A DNA stretch of 5,324 nt from Burkholderiales bacterium (GTDB lineage: Bacteria > Pseudomonadota > Gammaproteobacteria > Burkholderiales > Burkholderiaceae_C). Positions 1 to 5,324 of this stretch are shown piece after piece. The stretch is taken from contig CANBSV010000140.1 in NCBI GenBank assembly GCA_947372225.1, forward strand, positions 1-5,324, given 5' to 3'. Under the pieces are notes generated by a model. It was given only the letters and a program-made list of their open reading frames with translations, was not told the DNA's origin and did no database searches. How positions within the stretch are numbered: position 1 is the first letter of the stretch; each line of letters starts with the position of its first letter. The position numbers and the translations under genes were made by a program.

Positions 1-572
1 CCGATGGCGCCCGCCGCAGCCGGGTGGTGGAGCACGACGATGCGCACGCGCCCCGCCTGGCCTTCATCCATCAGAACCTGCTCAAGTCGCTCAAGCTGGC
101 GCGGCCCCAACCGGCCACGCGCCAGCAGCGGTGCGGTCGGCAGCGCCGAGTTCAGCCCGATGACGGATGCCGCGCCCACGCGGTGCACGTAAGGCCAGCC
201 GTCGCTCAAGCGTGTCCAGGGCGCCCACCGGTCCAGTCCATCGACCGCCGGCACGTGCATCAGCGCGTCGTGGTTGCCGGGAACCAGGCTGACACTTGCG
301 GCCGGGCCGAGCGATGCGAGCCAGTCGGCCGCTTGACAAAACTCGCCGGGCAGCGAGAAGTTGGTGATGTCGCCGCTCAGCACGACGTGGTCCACCGCGT
401 GATCTTGCAGATCCTGCTTGAGCGCGTCGAGGATGTCCGTGCGATGCAGCGATCGACGCCGGTACCACGACCACACGCTGAGCTGGCGCTTGGACAGATG
501 CTGACGCAGCGACAGCTGCGGCTCGAAGGGCAGGTGCAAGTCGGAGATGTGAGCGAACAACAAGTCGCTCAT
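1..572 (-). CDS. Calcineurin-like metallophosphoesterase (3' end outside the window)
   Basis: The frame reads from an ATG at 572 to the left edge, giving 190 complete codons with no stop, so the C-terminus is missing. The order of dinuclear metal-site motifs is that of the calcineurin-like phosphoesterase family: ISDLHL (D11, H13), LSGDITN (D68), PGNHD (N100, H101) and LHHPA (H182/H183). Only the final GxH block is expected to lie outside the window. There is no signal peptide, so the enzyme is probably cytoplasmic or peripheral at the inner membrane. The family hydrolyses phosphomonoesters or phosphodiesters, including cyclic nucleotides, UDP-diacylglucosamine and nucleic acids; the substrate here cannot be told. 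The insertion at residues 14-45, rich in Arg and Trp (WSWYRRR), could be a membrane or lipid contact, but this is speculative. The gene is divergent from the CDP-alcohol phosphatidyltransferase across 97 bases, so a shared role in phospholipid or polyol-phosphate metabolism is plausible by inference. The start has a weak GGGA about 8 bases upstream. Confidence 0.9.
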   Translation of the reverse strand, partial: MSDLLFAHISDLHLPFEPQLSLRQHLSKRQLSVWSWYRRRSLHRTDILDALKQDLQDHAVDHVVLSGDITNFSLPGEFCQAADWLASLGPAASVSLVPGNHDALMHVPAVDGLDRWAPWTRLSDGWPYVHRVGAASVIGLNSALPTAPLLARGRLGPRQLERLEQVLMDEGQAGRVRIVVLHHPAAAGAI

Positions 573-669
573 CAATAATCCCGGCCTGCTGTTTCGTCTT
601 TCGCGACTTGGGTATTCACCCTTTGATGATGCCAAAAAAACTTTCGCCGTCGGGCCACGGGCGGTCCTG
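573..669. promoter_or_regulatory. Divergent intergenic region, presumed to hold both promoters
   Basis: These 97 bases separate two divergent genes, so both promoters should lie here. The stretch is visibly more AT-rich than its flanks and includes an A7 run at 634-640. I cannot identify a convincing -35/-10 pair on either strand. A TTGGCA on the minus strand (635-630) resembles a -35 box, but no -10 box follows at normal spacing. The assignment rests on gene arrangement rather than on recognised boxes. Confidence 0.4.
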
Positions 670-1794
670 GTGAGCGCCGCTCAGTCCCCTTCACGCCGCA
701 TCGCGGGCGTCATCGTGGGTCAATCGGAACTTCGGGTCTGGGGTTTGACGTCTGAGGTCCGGCTGCAACGACAACTGGCGCGATTTCGCGCCGTGGACGA
801 TGCGGCTGATGCGCAAAGGCTGGTGCTGTTGCGCGCCGATTGGGTCTATGACGAGGCGCTCGTGCGGGGCCTTGTCGATTCGGTCGATGACGTGGCGCTG
901 ACAGCAACCGATGGCACCGTGGTCGCACTCGCGGTGGCTGCGACGGTGCCCGACGCGGCCGCGCTGCTTGCCGCGAATCGCGCGCCCGCCAGCGCCCGAG
1001 TGCTCACTTCGGCGCAGCTCGCCGATGGCTACAACGACGCGCTGCGCAAGCGCGAGCCACCATATCTGATGCCTTTGGTGGCGGCCGATCTGCCCGCCAT
1101 CGAAAAGCGCATCTTTGCCGGCTCGTACAAGGGCGTCACCGATCTGGTCACGCTGTATGCGTGGCCGCGCCCGGCGCGCTGGGTCACCCGCGTGTGTGCC
1201 AACGCCGGCATCACGCCGAACCAGGTCACCTCGGCCAGCCTGGTGCTCGTGCTGGCCGCGATGGCACTGTTCTGGACGGGCCATTACGGCTGGGGCATGG
1301 CCGCGGCGTGGGTCATGACTTTCCTGGACACGGTCGACGGCAAGCTCGCACGCGTGACGCTGCAGTCGTCGCCTTGGGGCAATGTGTTCGATCACTCGAT
1401 CGACCTGATCCACCCGCCGTTCTGGTGGTGGGCCTGGATCGTCGGCCTGCCGGCAGCCGGATTCGCCTACGAACACTCGTCGTTGGCGCTCACGGTGATC
1501 GTGGCCGGCTACGTGCTGCAACGCATCGAAGAAGGCATCTTCATGGCCTGCTTCAAGATGGACATGCACGTGTGGGAGCGCTTCGACAGCCGATTGCGCC
1601 TGATCACTGCCAGACGAAACCCGAACCTGCTGATCCTCAATGCGTCGCTGCTCTTCGGTCGGCCTGACCTGGGCATAGGCCTGGTCGCAGTGTGGACGGC
1701 GGTGTGCCTGGTGGTCCACGCGATGCGCATCGTGCAGGCGGCTTTTGCGCGTCGGCAAGGTCCGTTGCGCTCGTGGCTTGCCGCGCCGACGTGA
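670..1794 (+). CDS. CDP-alcohol phosphatidyltransferase with N-terminal extra domain
   Basis: A 374-residue membrane enzyme. Its core carries the complete family signature D-x2-D-G-x2-A-R-x8-G-x3-D-x3-D as D220, D223, G224, A227, R228, G237, D241 and D245. These Asp residues bind metal and the CDP-alcohol. Enzymes of this family displace CMP from a CDP-linked donor and join the phosphate group to an alcohol, as in PGP, PI, PS, cardiolipin or di-inositol-phosphate synthesis. Hydrophobic segments at about 186-203, 208-219, 249-264, 271-283 and 334-354 fit the usual membrane bundle. Residues 151-160 (GSYKGVTDLV) and 183-187 (PNQVT) precede the core; PNxxT is common in the family. Residues 1-115 are soluble and recall a degenerate nucleotidyltransferase domain, as in bifunctional inositol-1-phosphate cytidylyltransferase/DIPP synthases, but no GxGxR-type loop is visible. 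The GTG at 670 is chosen because no in-frame ATG precedes it; its ribosome site is poor (GGGCGG). Alcohol and donor are unknown. The family call is firm. Confidence 0.92.
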   Translation: MSAAQSPSRRIAGVIVGQSELRVWGLTSEVRLQRQLARFRAVDDAADAQRLVLLRADWVYDEALVRGLVDSVDDVALTATDGTVVALAVAATVPDAAALLAANRAPASARVLTSAQLADGYNDALRKREPPYLMPLVAADLPAIEKRIFAGSYKGVTDLVTLYAWPRPARWVTRVCANAGITPNQVTSASLVLVLAAMALFWTGHYGWGMAAAWVMTFLDTVDGKLARVTLQSSPWGNVFDHSIDLIHPPFWWWAWIVGLPAAGFAYEHSSLALTVIVAGYVLQRIEEGIFMACFKMDMHVWERFDSRLRLITARRNPNLLILNASLLFGRPDLGIGLVAVWTAVCLVVHAMRIVQAAFARRQGPLRSWLAAPT

Positions 1795-2726
1795 GTGAGG
1801 CGTTGAGGGCACTCATCGGCGCCGAGTTGCGCCGTGAATTGCCTGAGCCGGTGAAGGCCTTCGCAGCGCAACTCGCGCAACGTGCGGGTGGCGCAGCGGT
1901 GGCAGTGCTCTTTTACGGATCCAATTTGCGCGATGCGCGGCTTGACGGCGTGCTCGACTACTACGTCGTTCTCGATCACGTGGGGGCCTGGCCCGGGTCA
2001 CGTCTGGCGGCGCTGGCCAACGGCCTGCTGCCGCCCAATGTCGGCTACTGCGAGGAAGCGCTCGAAGGCCAGGCGCTGCGCGCCAAGTACGCACTGATCA
2101 GCCTGTCGCAGTTTCGCCGCGGTGTGTCGCACGATGCTGTGGACACGACGCTGTGGGCGCGTTTTTCGCAGCCCTGCTGCGTGGCCTGGGTGCGCAGCGA
2201 GATTGATCTCGATGCGGTGGTTGATGTGGTGCGCCAGGCGGTGATGACCGCCGCACGCTGGGCCGCCGAACTCGGCCCCGAAAGCGGTGAGGCGGCGTCT
2301 TATTGGCGGGCGTTGTTCGCCAGCACCTACGCTGCCGAACTGAGGGTGGAAACAGGCGGCCGAGGCCATGACCTGGTCGCACGCGATACCGAGCGCTATG
2401 CGACGTTGTTGCCCCTGGCCTGGGAGGCTGCCGGGGTGGGCTTCGTGCCGATGGGCGAGCGTGGCGTGGCGCCCGAGATCACCCCGTCCAACCGACGCCT
2501 CGCGGCCCGACGATGGGCGCTGCGCCGCCGGCTGGGCAAGTTCTTGAACGTTGCCCGGCTGCTGAAGGCCGCATTCACCTTTGACGGTGCGGTGGACTAC
2601 GTGGTGTGGAAAGTCGAACGCCACTCGGGCATCCGGCCAGAGGTCACCGACTGGCAGCGCCGCCACCCGTTGCTGGCGGCGCCGGGAATTTACTGGCGGC
2701 TGCGCCGCCTCGGGGTCTTGCGCTGA
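1791..2726 (+). CDS. Tam41/MMP37-like nucleotidyltransferase (putative CDP-diacylglycerol or CDP-alcohol synthase)
   Basis: A 311-residue protein starting at a GTG whose last bases overlap the previous gene's stop (GTGA, 1791-1794), a classic coupling arrangement. The frame is open back to an ATG at 1692, but that would overlap the phosphatidyltransferase by about 100 bases. From memory of Tam41, the mitochondrial phosphatidate cytidylyltransferase that makes CDP-diacylglycerol from CTP, several blocks match in order: FYGSNLRD (G43-S44), LDYYVVLD (D56, D62) for the family's LDFxFxVDD, AW at 66-67, RAKYALIS (97-104) for the family's IKYGVIS, LW (121-122), and P128. A later TYAAELRVE (179-187) sits where Tam41 has SYxGDxR. 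GS followed by an Asp strand is the nucleotidyltransferase-fold signature. The C-terminus (about 235-311) is strongly basic, with RRWALRRRLGKFL and YWRLRRLGVLR, and could be an amphipathic membrane anchor as in Tam41. No transmembrane helix is seen. Coupling to a CDP-alcohol transferase supports CDP-donor synthesis, but the substrate is inferred. Confidence 0.75.
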   Translation: MSEALRALIGAELRRELPEPVKAFAAQLAQRAGGAAVAVLFYGSNLRDARLDGVLDYYVVLDHVGAWPGSRLAALANGLLPPNVGYCEEALEGQALRAKYALISLSQFRRGVSHDAVDTTLWARFSQPCCVAWVRSEIDLDAVVDVVRQAVMTAARWAAELGPESGEAASYWRALFASTYAAELRVETGGRGHDLVARDTERYATLLPLAWEAAGVGFVPMGERGVAPEITPSNRRLAARRWALRRRLGKFLNVARLLKAAFTFDGAVDYVVWKVERHSGIRPEVTDWQRRHPLLAAPGIYWRLRRLGVLR

Positions 2727-2736
2727 CACGGACTCA

Positions 2737-2758
2737 GCGCGATCGGAACAGTTCGCGC
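2737..2758. terminator. Weak GC hairpin in the convergent gap
   Basis: GCGCGA (2737-2742) can pair with TCGCGC (2753-2758) around a 10-base loop, giving a 6-bp stem between two convergent genes whose stops are at 2726 and 2761. The position suits a bidirectional terminator, but neither strand has a T-run after the stem, and the stem could arise by chance in GC-rich DNA. Confidence 0.25.
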
Positions 2759-2760
2759 GC

Positions 2761-3540
2761 TCAAACCCTCGGATTGGGGTGCCAGCCGAAGAAACTGCGC
2801 AGCCGATTGAATCGCCTCATGAACCAGGTGGCGGGCGTGTCCTGCACGTAGTACGTCAGCATGATGGAGCGCCGCTCGCCATCCGCCTCGGTGGTGGTGG
2901 CCGCGCTGTGCCAGCTTTCTTGAGCCTGCACAGGGAATGCATAGCCGCACGCGGGCAGGAAAGGCATTTGCTTCGTGCGCGTCGCCGCTTCACCCGTCAT
3001 GCCCTCGTGGAAGATGGTGCCTATGCCGTTTTGCGAGTCATCACCGGGCAGGTAGAACTGAACCGTGATGCCCTTGGTCATCACGTCGGAGTGGATGCCG
3101 ATGCGATAGCCCGGCAGGTCACGAACGATGATCGGTATCGGAAAGAAGTTGATGCGGTCGATCGGCCGCCCGAATCGTGTCTCCAGTGCCCGGCGAAACT
3201 TCCTCTTGAAAACGTCTTGCAATTCGCGCGAGCTGAGCAGTCTCGCCAGAGGCAGCCAGCGTTCGCGTACCGGCGCTGGCAGGCGCCAGAGCTGCTCTGG
3301 ATAGAGGTAAAGGCGCAATCGGGTGCTGCTGCCGTCGGGGCGAATCGCATCGCGATGGCGCAATTCATGGAAGTAGCGGGTATCCGGAAGGGCGGCAAGA
3401 AGCTGCTGATAAACGCTTTTGGGGAACAGCTCGCTCAGTTGCACGTGGTCGAAGGGTGCAGTCTGGAGCGCGGTGCCATCGATGCCGGCCATGAACGCGG
3501 CCGGGTCCAGGGCCGTTGGCGATGCTGTGTGCTCGGTCAT
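2761..3540 (-). CDS. 2-oxoglutarate/Fe(II)-dependent oxygenase
   Basis: A 259-residue soluble protein with the jelly-roll oxygenase facial triad: GIHSDV (H150, D152) and ESWHSAA (H211). R223 or R224 in GERRSIMLTYY, 12-13 residues after the distal His, is placed to hold the 2-oxoglutarate carboxylate. QFYLPGDD (161-168) and FPIPIIV (133-139) fit core strands. Such enzymes couple oxidative decarboxylation of 2-oxoglutarate, using O2, to hydroxylation or related oxidation of a substrate. The substrate is not readable; within this cluster a glycan, lipid or small polar acceptor is a guess. The ATG at 3540 is backed by a strong AAGGAG. The gene lies 111 bases downstream of the epimerase on the same strand and converges on the Tam41-like gene. 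It may be cotranscribed with the epimerase or have its own promoter. Confidence 0.85.
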   Translation of the reverse strand: MTEHTASPTALDPAAFMAGIDGTALQTAPFDHVQLSELFPKSVYQQLLAALPDTRYFHELRHRDAIRPDGSSTRLRLYLYPEQLWRLPAPVRERWLPLARLLSSRELQDVFKRKFRRALETRFGRPIDRINFFPIPIIVRDLPGYRIGIHSDVMTKGITVQFYLPGDDSQNGIGTIFHEGMTGEAATRTKQMPFLPACGYAFPVQAQESWHSAATTTEADGERRSIMLTYYVQDTPATWFMRRFNRLRSFFGWHPNPRV

Positions 3541-3549
3541 GCAGGTGAA

Positions 3550-3555
3550 CTCCTT
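3550..3555 (-). promoter_or_regulatory. Strong ribosome binding site of the oxygenase gene
   Basis: On the minus strand AAGGAG stands 9 bases before the ATG at 3540. It is the only near-perfect Shine-Dalgarno sequence in front of a gene start in this window and fixes that start. It suggests that the oxygenase is translated independently of the genes upstream. Confidence 0.8.
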
Positions 3556-3566
3556 GAGGCAAGCTG

Positions 3567-3593
3567 CTTTTCGCCGGTACCGACGGCGAGAAG
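3567..3593 (-). other. Hairpin in the gap before the oxygenase gene
   Basis: CTTTTCGCCG (3567-3576) pairs with CGGCGAGAAG (3584-3593) around a 7-base loop, giving a 10-bp stem with one G-T wobble. On the minus strand it lies between the epimerase stop (3652) and the oxygenase ribosome site. There is no T-run after it, so it is not a standard intrinsic terminator. It could be a 5' leader structure, an RNA-processing stem or chance. Confidence 0.35.
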
Positions 3594-3651
3594 GGAAATT
3601 GAACTGGGGCGAGATTGTTACGGAATCCGTGAGGGACGCGACCGCTTGCGA

Positions 3652-4641
3652 TCAGCCGGACTGCGCCAACCAACCAGCGCTGCGGTACCACCGGACCGCA
3701 TCGGCAAACCCTGAATCAAGACTGAACCCGGGTTCCCAAAGCGCCGGAAGTGCCCGCTCTTGTGGGCGGACAGACCAATCCGGGTGACGCAACTCTCGCA
3801 ACTTTTGAGAGCTGAGCATGCTGGCCGACCCCATTTTGCGCGCGACGTCACCCAGCAGCGCGACGCCGCTGAGCAGACTTTGCGGTACATCAAAAAATCG
3901 CGGTGTCGTATTGCCCACCGCTCGGGCCGCCGCACCCATCAGCTCATCCCAGCGATAGCCATCGGGCCGTCCGTCAGCCGCCGACAGGGTCTGCCCGCCG
4001 GGGTTGGATTCCATCTGCAAGCGGATCAGGCGTGAAAGGTCTTGCACGTGCATCATCGCGATGCGCGCATCCGCTCGCCCGAGCAGCGGTATGCGCCGCA
4101 GCTGTGCCAGTTGAAAAAAGCGCAGCGTCTCGGGGTCCCCGGGCCCATAGACCGCTGGCGGGCGCAGCACCGTCGCGCGGGTGCCCAAGGTGCCGAGCAC
4201 GGCATCCTCGGCGCCACGCTTGCTGGCTGCATAGTCCGACAGGGTCGGCTCCCGCGCTGCAAGGCTGGAGATCAACAGGAAATGAGCATGGGGCGCCAAC
4301 TGCCTCGCTGCACTGGCCAATCTGGCGCTGGCATCCCGATTGATGCTGAAGAAGTGAGACGACTTGGCCGCCTTGATCAGTCCGGCCAGATGAACGACCG
4401 CGTCGGCGCCTTCGACGAGCCGCTCCAACGCCCCGGGATCATCCAGTGAGCCCGAAATCACTTGCGGCGGGCTGCCTGACCACTGCGACATCGCCGGCTC
4501 CCGCCGCAGCAAGATGCGCAGCCGATAGCCTGCCTGTGCCAGCTCCGTCACCAGATGCCGACCGATGAAACCGCTGGCTCCTGTGAGCGCGACGAGGCGC
4601 GGAGTCTGGCCCGGGTCGCAAGCGCTTGTGATGTCCGACAT
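3652..4641 (-). CDS. NAD(P)-dependent epimerase/dehydratase (extended short-chain dehydrogenase)
   Basis: A 329-residue Rossmann-fold protein. The N-terminal TGASGFIG (G21, G24, G27) is the GxxGxxG dinucleotide loop. VVHLAG (82-87) is the usual strand-4 motif. LISSLAA (123-129) supplies the catalytic Ser, and YAASK (Y137, K141) is the YxxxK active site. RPPAVYGPGD (160-169) is the hallmark strand before the substrate domain of sugar-nucleotide epimerases and dehydratases. Family members epimerise, dehydrate or reduce NDP-sugars; some relatives act on isoprenoid or steroid alcohols, so the substrate is open. The ATG at 4641 is chosen because the Rossmann motif starts about 20 residues later and the upstream gene stops just 5 bases before it. 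An earlier in-frame ATG at 4719 would lie inside that gene and adds residues that do not look like this family. No clear ribosome site is seen, so coupled translation with the glycosyltransferase is likely. Confidence 0.87.
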   Translation of the reverse strand: MSDITSACDPGQTPRLVALTGASGFIGRHLVTELAQAGYRLRILLRREPAMSQWSGSPPQVISGSLDDPGALERLVEGADAVVHLAGLIKAAKSSHFFSINRDASARLASAARQLAPHAHFLLISSLAAREPTLSDYAASKRGAEDAVLGTLGTRATVLRPPAVYGPGDPETLRFFQLAQLRRIPLLGRADARIAMMHVQDLSRLIRLQMESNPGGQTLSAADGRPDGYRWDELMGAAARAVGNTTPRFFDVPQSLLSGVALLGDVARKMGSASMLSSQKLRELRHPDWSVRPQERALPALWEPGFSLDSGFADAVRWYRSAGWLAQSG

Positions 4642-4646
4642 GACGT

Positions 4647-5324
4647 TCAGTTCGTGCCGACGGGCCGCCAGTGGGATTGGAGCTCTCTGAGTTCGCCCGG
4701 CGACACCGGGCGGTGCCACCGCCCCTTCGACAGATCGCGAAGGCGTATGCGCAACAGCCGGTAGATCGGGTCGAACACCTGGTGCATTCTGGGTCTGCCA
4801 TGAAACTTGACGATCGTGGCAGCTTCAAAAACCGCCCGCGTCTGGGTGGGGTCGCGACGGCCGATGCGCACGGTGTGTTTGAAGCTGATCACCATGCCAG
4901 CGGGCAACAGGGCCACACGCTGCTGCTCGCCACGGGCTGCCACGATGGCGTGGATGAAATCCTGATCGCCGGGGAGCTCGAAAGGAGACAGTTCTCGGGC
5001 GACGAAGGCGTCGTAGATGAACCGCATTTGACGCGGGCGAATGCGCATCACGCTGGAATTGCAACAGTCGTGGTGCCAGTCTTGCACGATCACCAGGTCT
5101 TCCTGTCGGGACGCTGCGAAGTCGAATAACGACTGCATGGAGTTCCGGATGATCAGTGTCAGATCGAGAAATAGGTATTCATCGAACTCGACATAGGCTG
5201 GATTGAATAACCCAAGCTTCCGCATGAAGGCTGGCATTCCTTCAACATCAAACTCAGACCAAGCGGAGCAGTCGCGTTGCTCGATGTCTGAGTGAACTGC
5301 TCTGATACGGTCGGTAAAGCAGAT
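4647..5324 (-). CDS. Glycosyltransferase, GT-A-like (5' end outside the window)
   Basis: The frame is open from the right edge to the stop at 4647, giving 225 visible residues; the N-terminus is missing. An internal ATG at 5237 is not the start, since coherent protein sequence (ICFTDR at the edge) continues upstream. Features of a GT-A nucleotide-sugar transferase, numbered from the edge: EYLFLDLTLII (49-59) at the position of the metal-binding YxDxDxxV strand; NSSVMRI (89-95), like the NSGV segment; PGDQDFI (118-124); and KFHGRP (173-178), resembling the C-terminal HFHG motif. The expected DxD reads D54-L-T56, so the second carboxylate is absent. It probably acts at the cytoplasmic face, adding a sugar to a lipid carrier or polysaccharide. 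The C-terminal part is basic (IRLRDLSKGRWHR) and may contact the membrane. The 5' part is poorer in GC than the rest of the window. Donor and acceptor are unknown, and the exact family is uncertain. Confidence 0.75.
   Translation of the reverse strand: MCFTDRIRAVHSDIEQRDCSAWSEFDVEGMPAFMRKLGLFNPAYVEFDEYLFLDLTLIIRNSMQSLFDFAASRQEDLVIVQDWHHDCCNSSVMRIRPRQMRFIYDAFVARELSPFELPGDQDFIHAIVAARGEQQRVALLPAGMVISFKHTVRIGRRDPTQTRAVFEAATIVKFHGRPRMHQVFDPIYRLLRIRLRDLSKGRWHRPVSPGELRELQSHWRPVGTN

Noticed and set aside
24..578. Plus-strand open frame of 184 codons at the left end
   Set aside because: It is antisense to the metallophosphoesterase, whose metal-site motifs are all present in order.
1692..1790. Earlier ATG start for the Tam41-like gene
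   Set aside because: It would overlap the phosphatidyltransferase by about 100 bases, and the added residues look like out-of-frame reading; the GTG at 1791 gives a normal 4-base overlap.
691..1812. Long minus-strand open frame (373 codons) opposite the phosphatidyltransferase
   Set aside because: It mirrors a gene with an intact family signature, and its translation is rich in Arg, His and Gln with no recognisable motif, as expected from antisense of GC-rich coding DNA.
1998..2729. Minus-strand open frame of 243 codons opposite the Tam41-like gene
   Set aside because: The translation is low-complexity, rich in Arg, His and Gln, and the plus-strand reading has coherent protein motifs and a coupled start.
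2744..2756. Dyad around GAACAGTTC in the convergent gap, considered as a repressor operator
   Set aside because: It lies between two gene ends, far from any start, and is short enough to be chance or part of the weak hairpin.
2581..3714. Plus-strand open frame of 377 codons across the oxygenase gene
   Set aside because: It overlaps the Tam41-like C-terminus and runs antisense to an oxygenase with a full catalytic triad; no domain is visible in its translation.
4042..4449. Plus-strand open frame of 135 codons across the epimerase
   Set aside because: It is antisense to the conserved Rossmann protein and has no recognisable motif.
4642..4719. Earlier ATG start for the epimerase
   Set aside because: The extra 26 residues lie inside the glycosyltransferase gene and do not resemble the family; the ATG at 4641 sits 5 bases after that gene's stop.

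Overview
This is a GC-rich chromosomal window. Six protein-coding genes fill it almost completely. The high GC, GTG starts, 4-base gene overlaps and the long spurious open frames opposite the real genes suggest a Gram-negative proteobacterium, possibly of the Burkholderiales. That assignment is inferred from composition and style only; no rRNA or marker gene is present. I see no tRNA, rRNA, CRISPR array, insertion sequence or phage gene.

Layout. (1) Positions 1-572, minus strand: a calcineurin-like metallophosphoesterase whose 3' end lies beyond the window. (2) Positions 573-669: a short divergent intergenic region. (3) Positions 670-1794 and 1791-2726, plus strand: a GTGA-overlapping pair. 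The first is a CDP-alcohol phosphatidyltransferase with an extra N-terminal domain. The second resembles the Tam41/MMP37 family, known as the mitochondrial phosphatidate cytidylyltransferase. (4) A 34-base convergent gap. (5) Minus strand, transcribed right to left: a glycosyltransferase (its 5' end lies beyond base 5324), an NAD-dependent epimerase/dehydratase (3652-4641) starting 5 bases after it, and then, after a 110-base gap with its own strong ribosome binding site, a 2-oxoglutarate/Fe(II) oxygenase (2761-3540).

How the genes may work together (inference). The plus-strand pair contains both halves of a CDP-activated lipid or polyol pathway. The Tam41-like nucleotidyltransferase would make a CDP-linked donor, and the membrane enzyme would transfer its phosphatidyl or phospho-polyol group to an alcohol. 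The divergent phosphoesterase could remove a phosphate from the product, as PGP phosphatase does after PGP synthase. The convergent minus-strand group (glycosyltransferase, sugar epimerase/dehydratase, hydroxylase) looks like envelope glycoconjugate tailoring. Together they suggest an envelope glycolipid or phospho-polyol locus, but no substrate can be read from the sequence.

The most notable point is the translationally coupled Tam41-like/CDP-alcohol transferase pair. The transferase's own N-terminal domain looks like a nucleotidyltransferase that has lost its signature, so the separate Tam41-like protein may have taken over activation.
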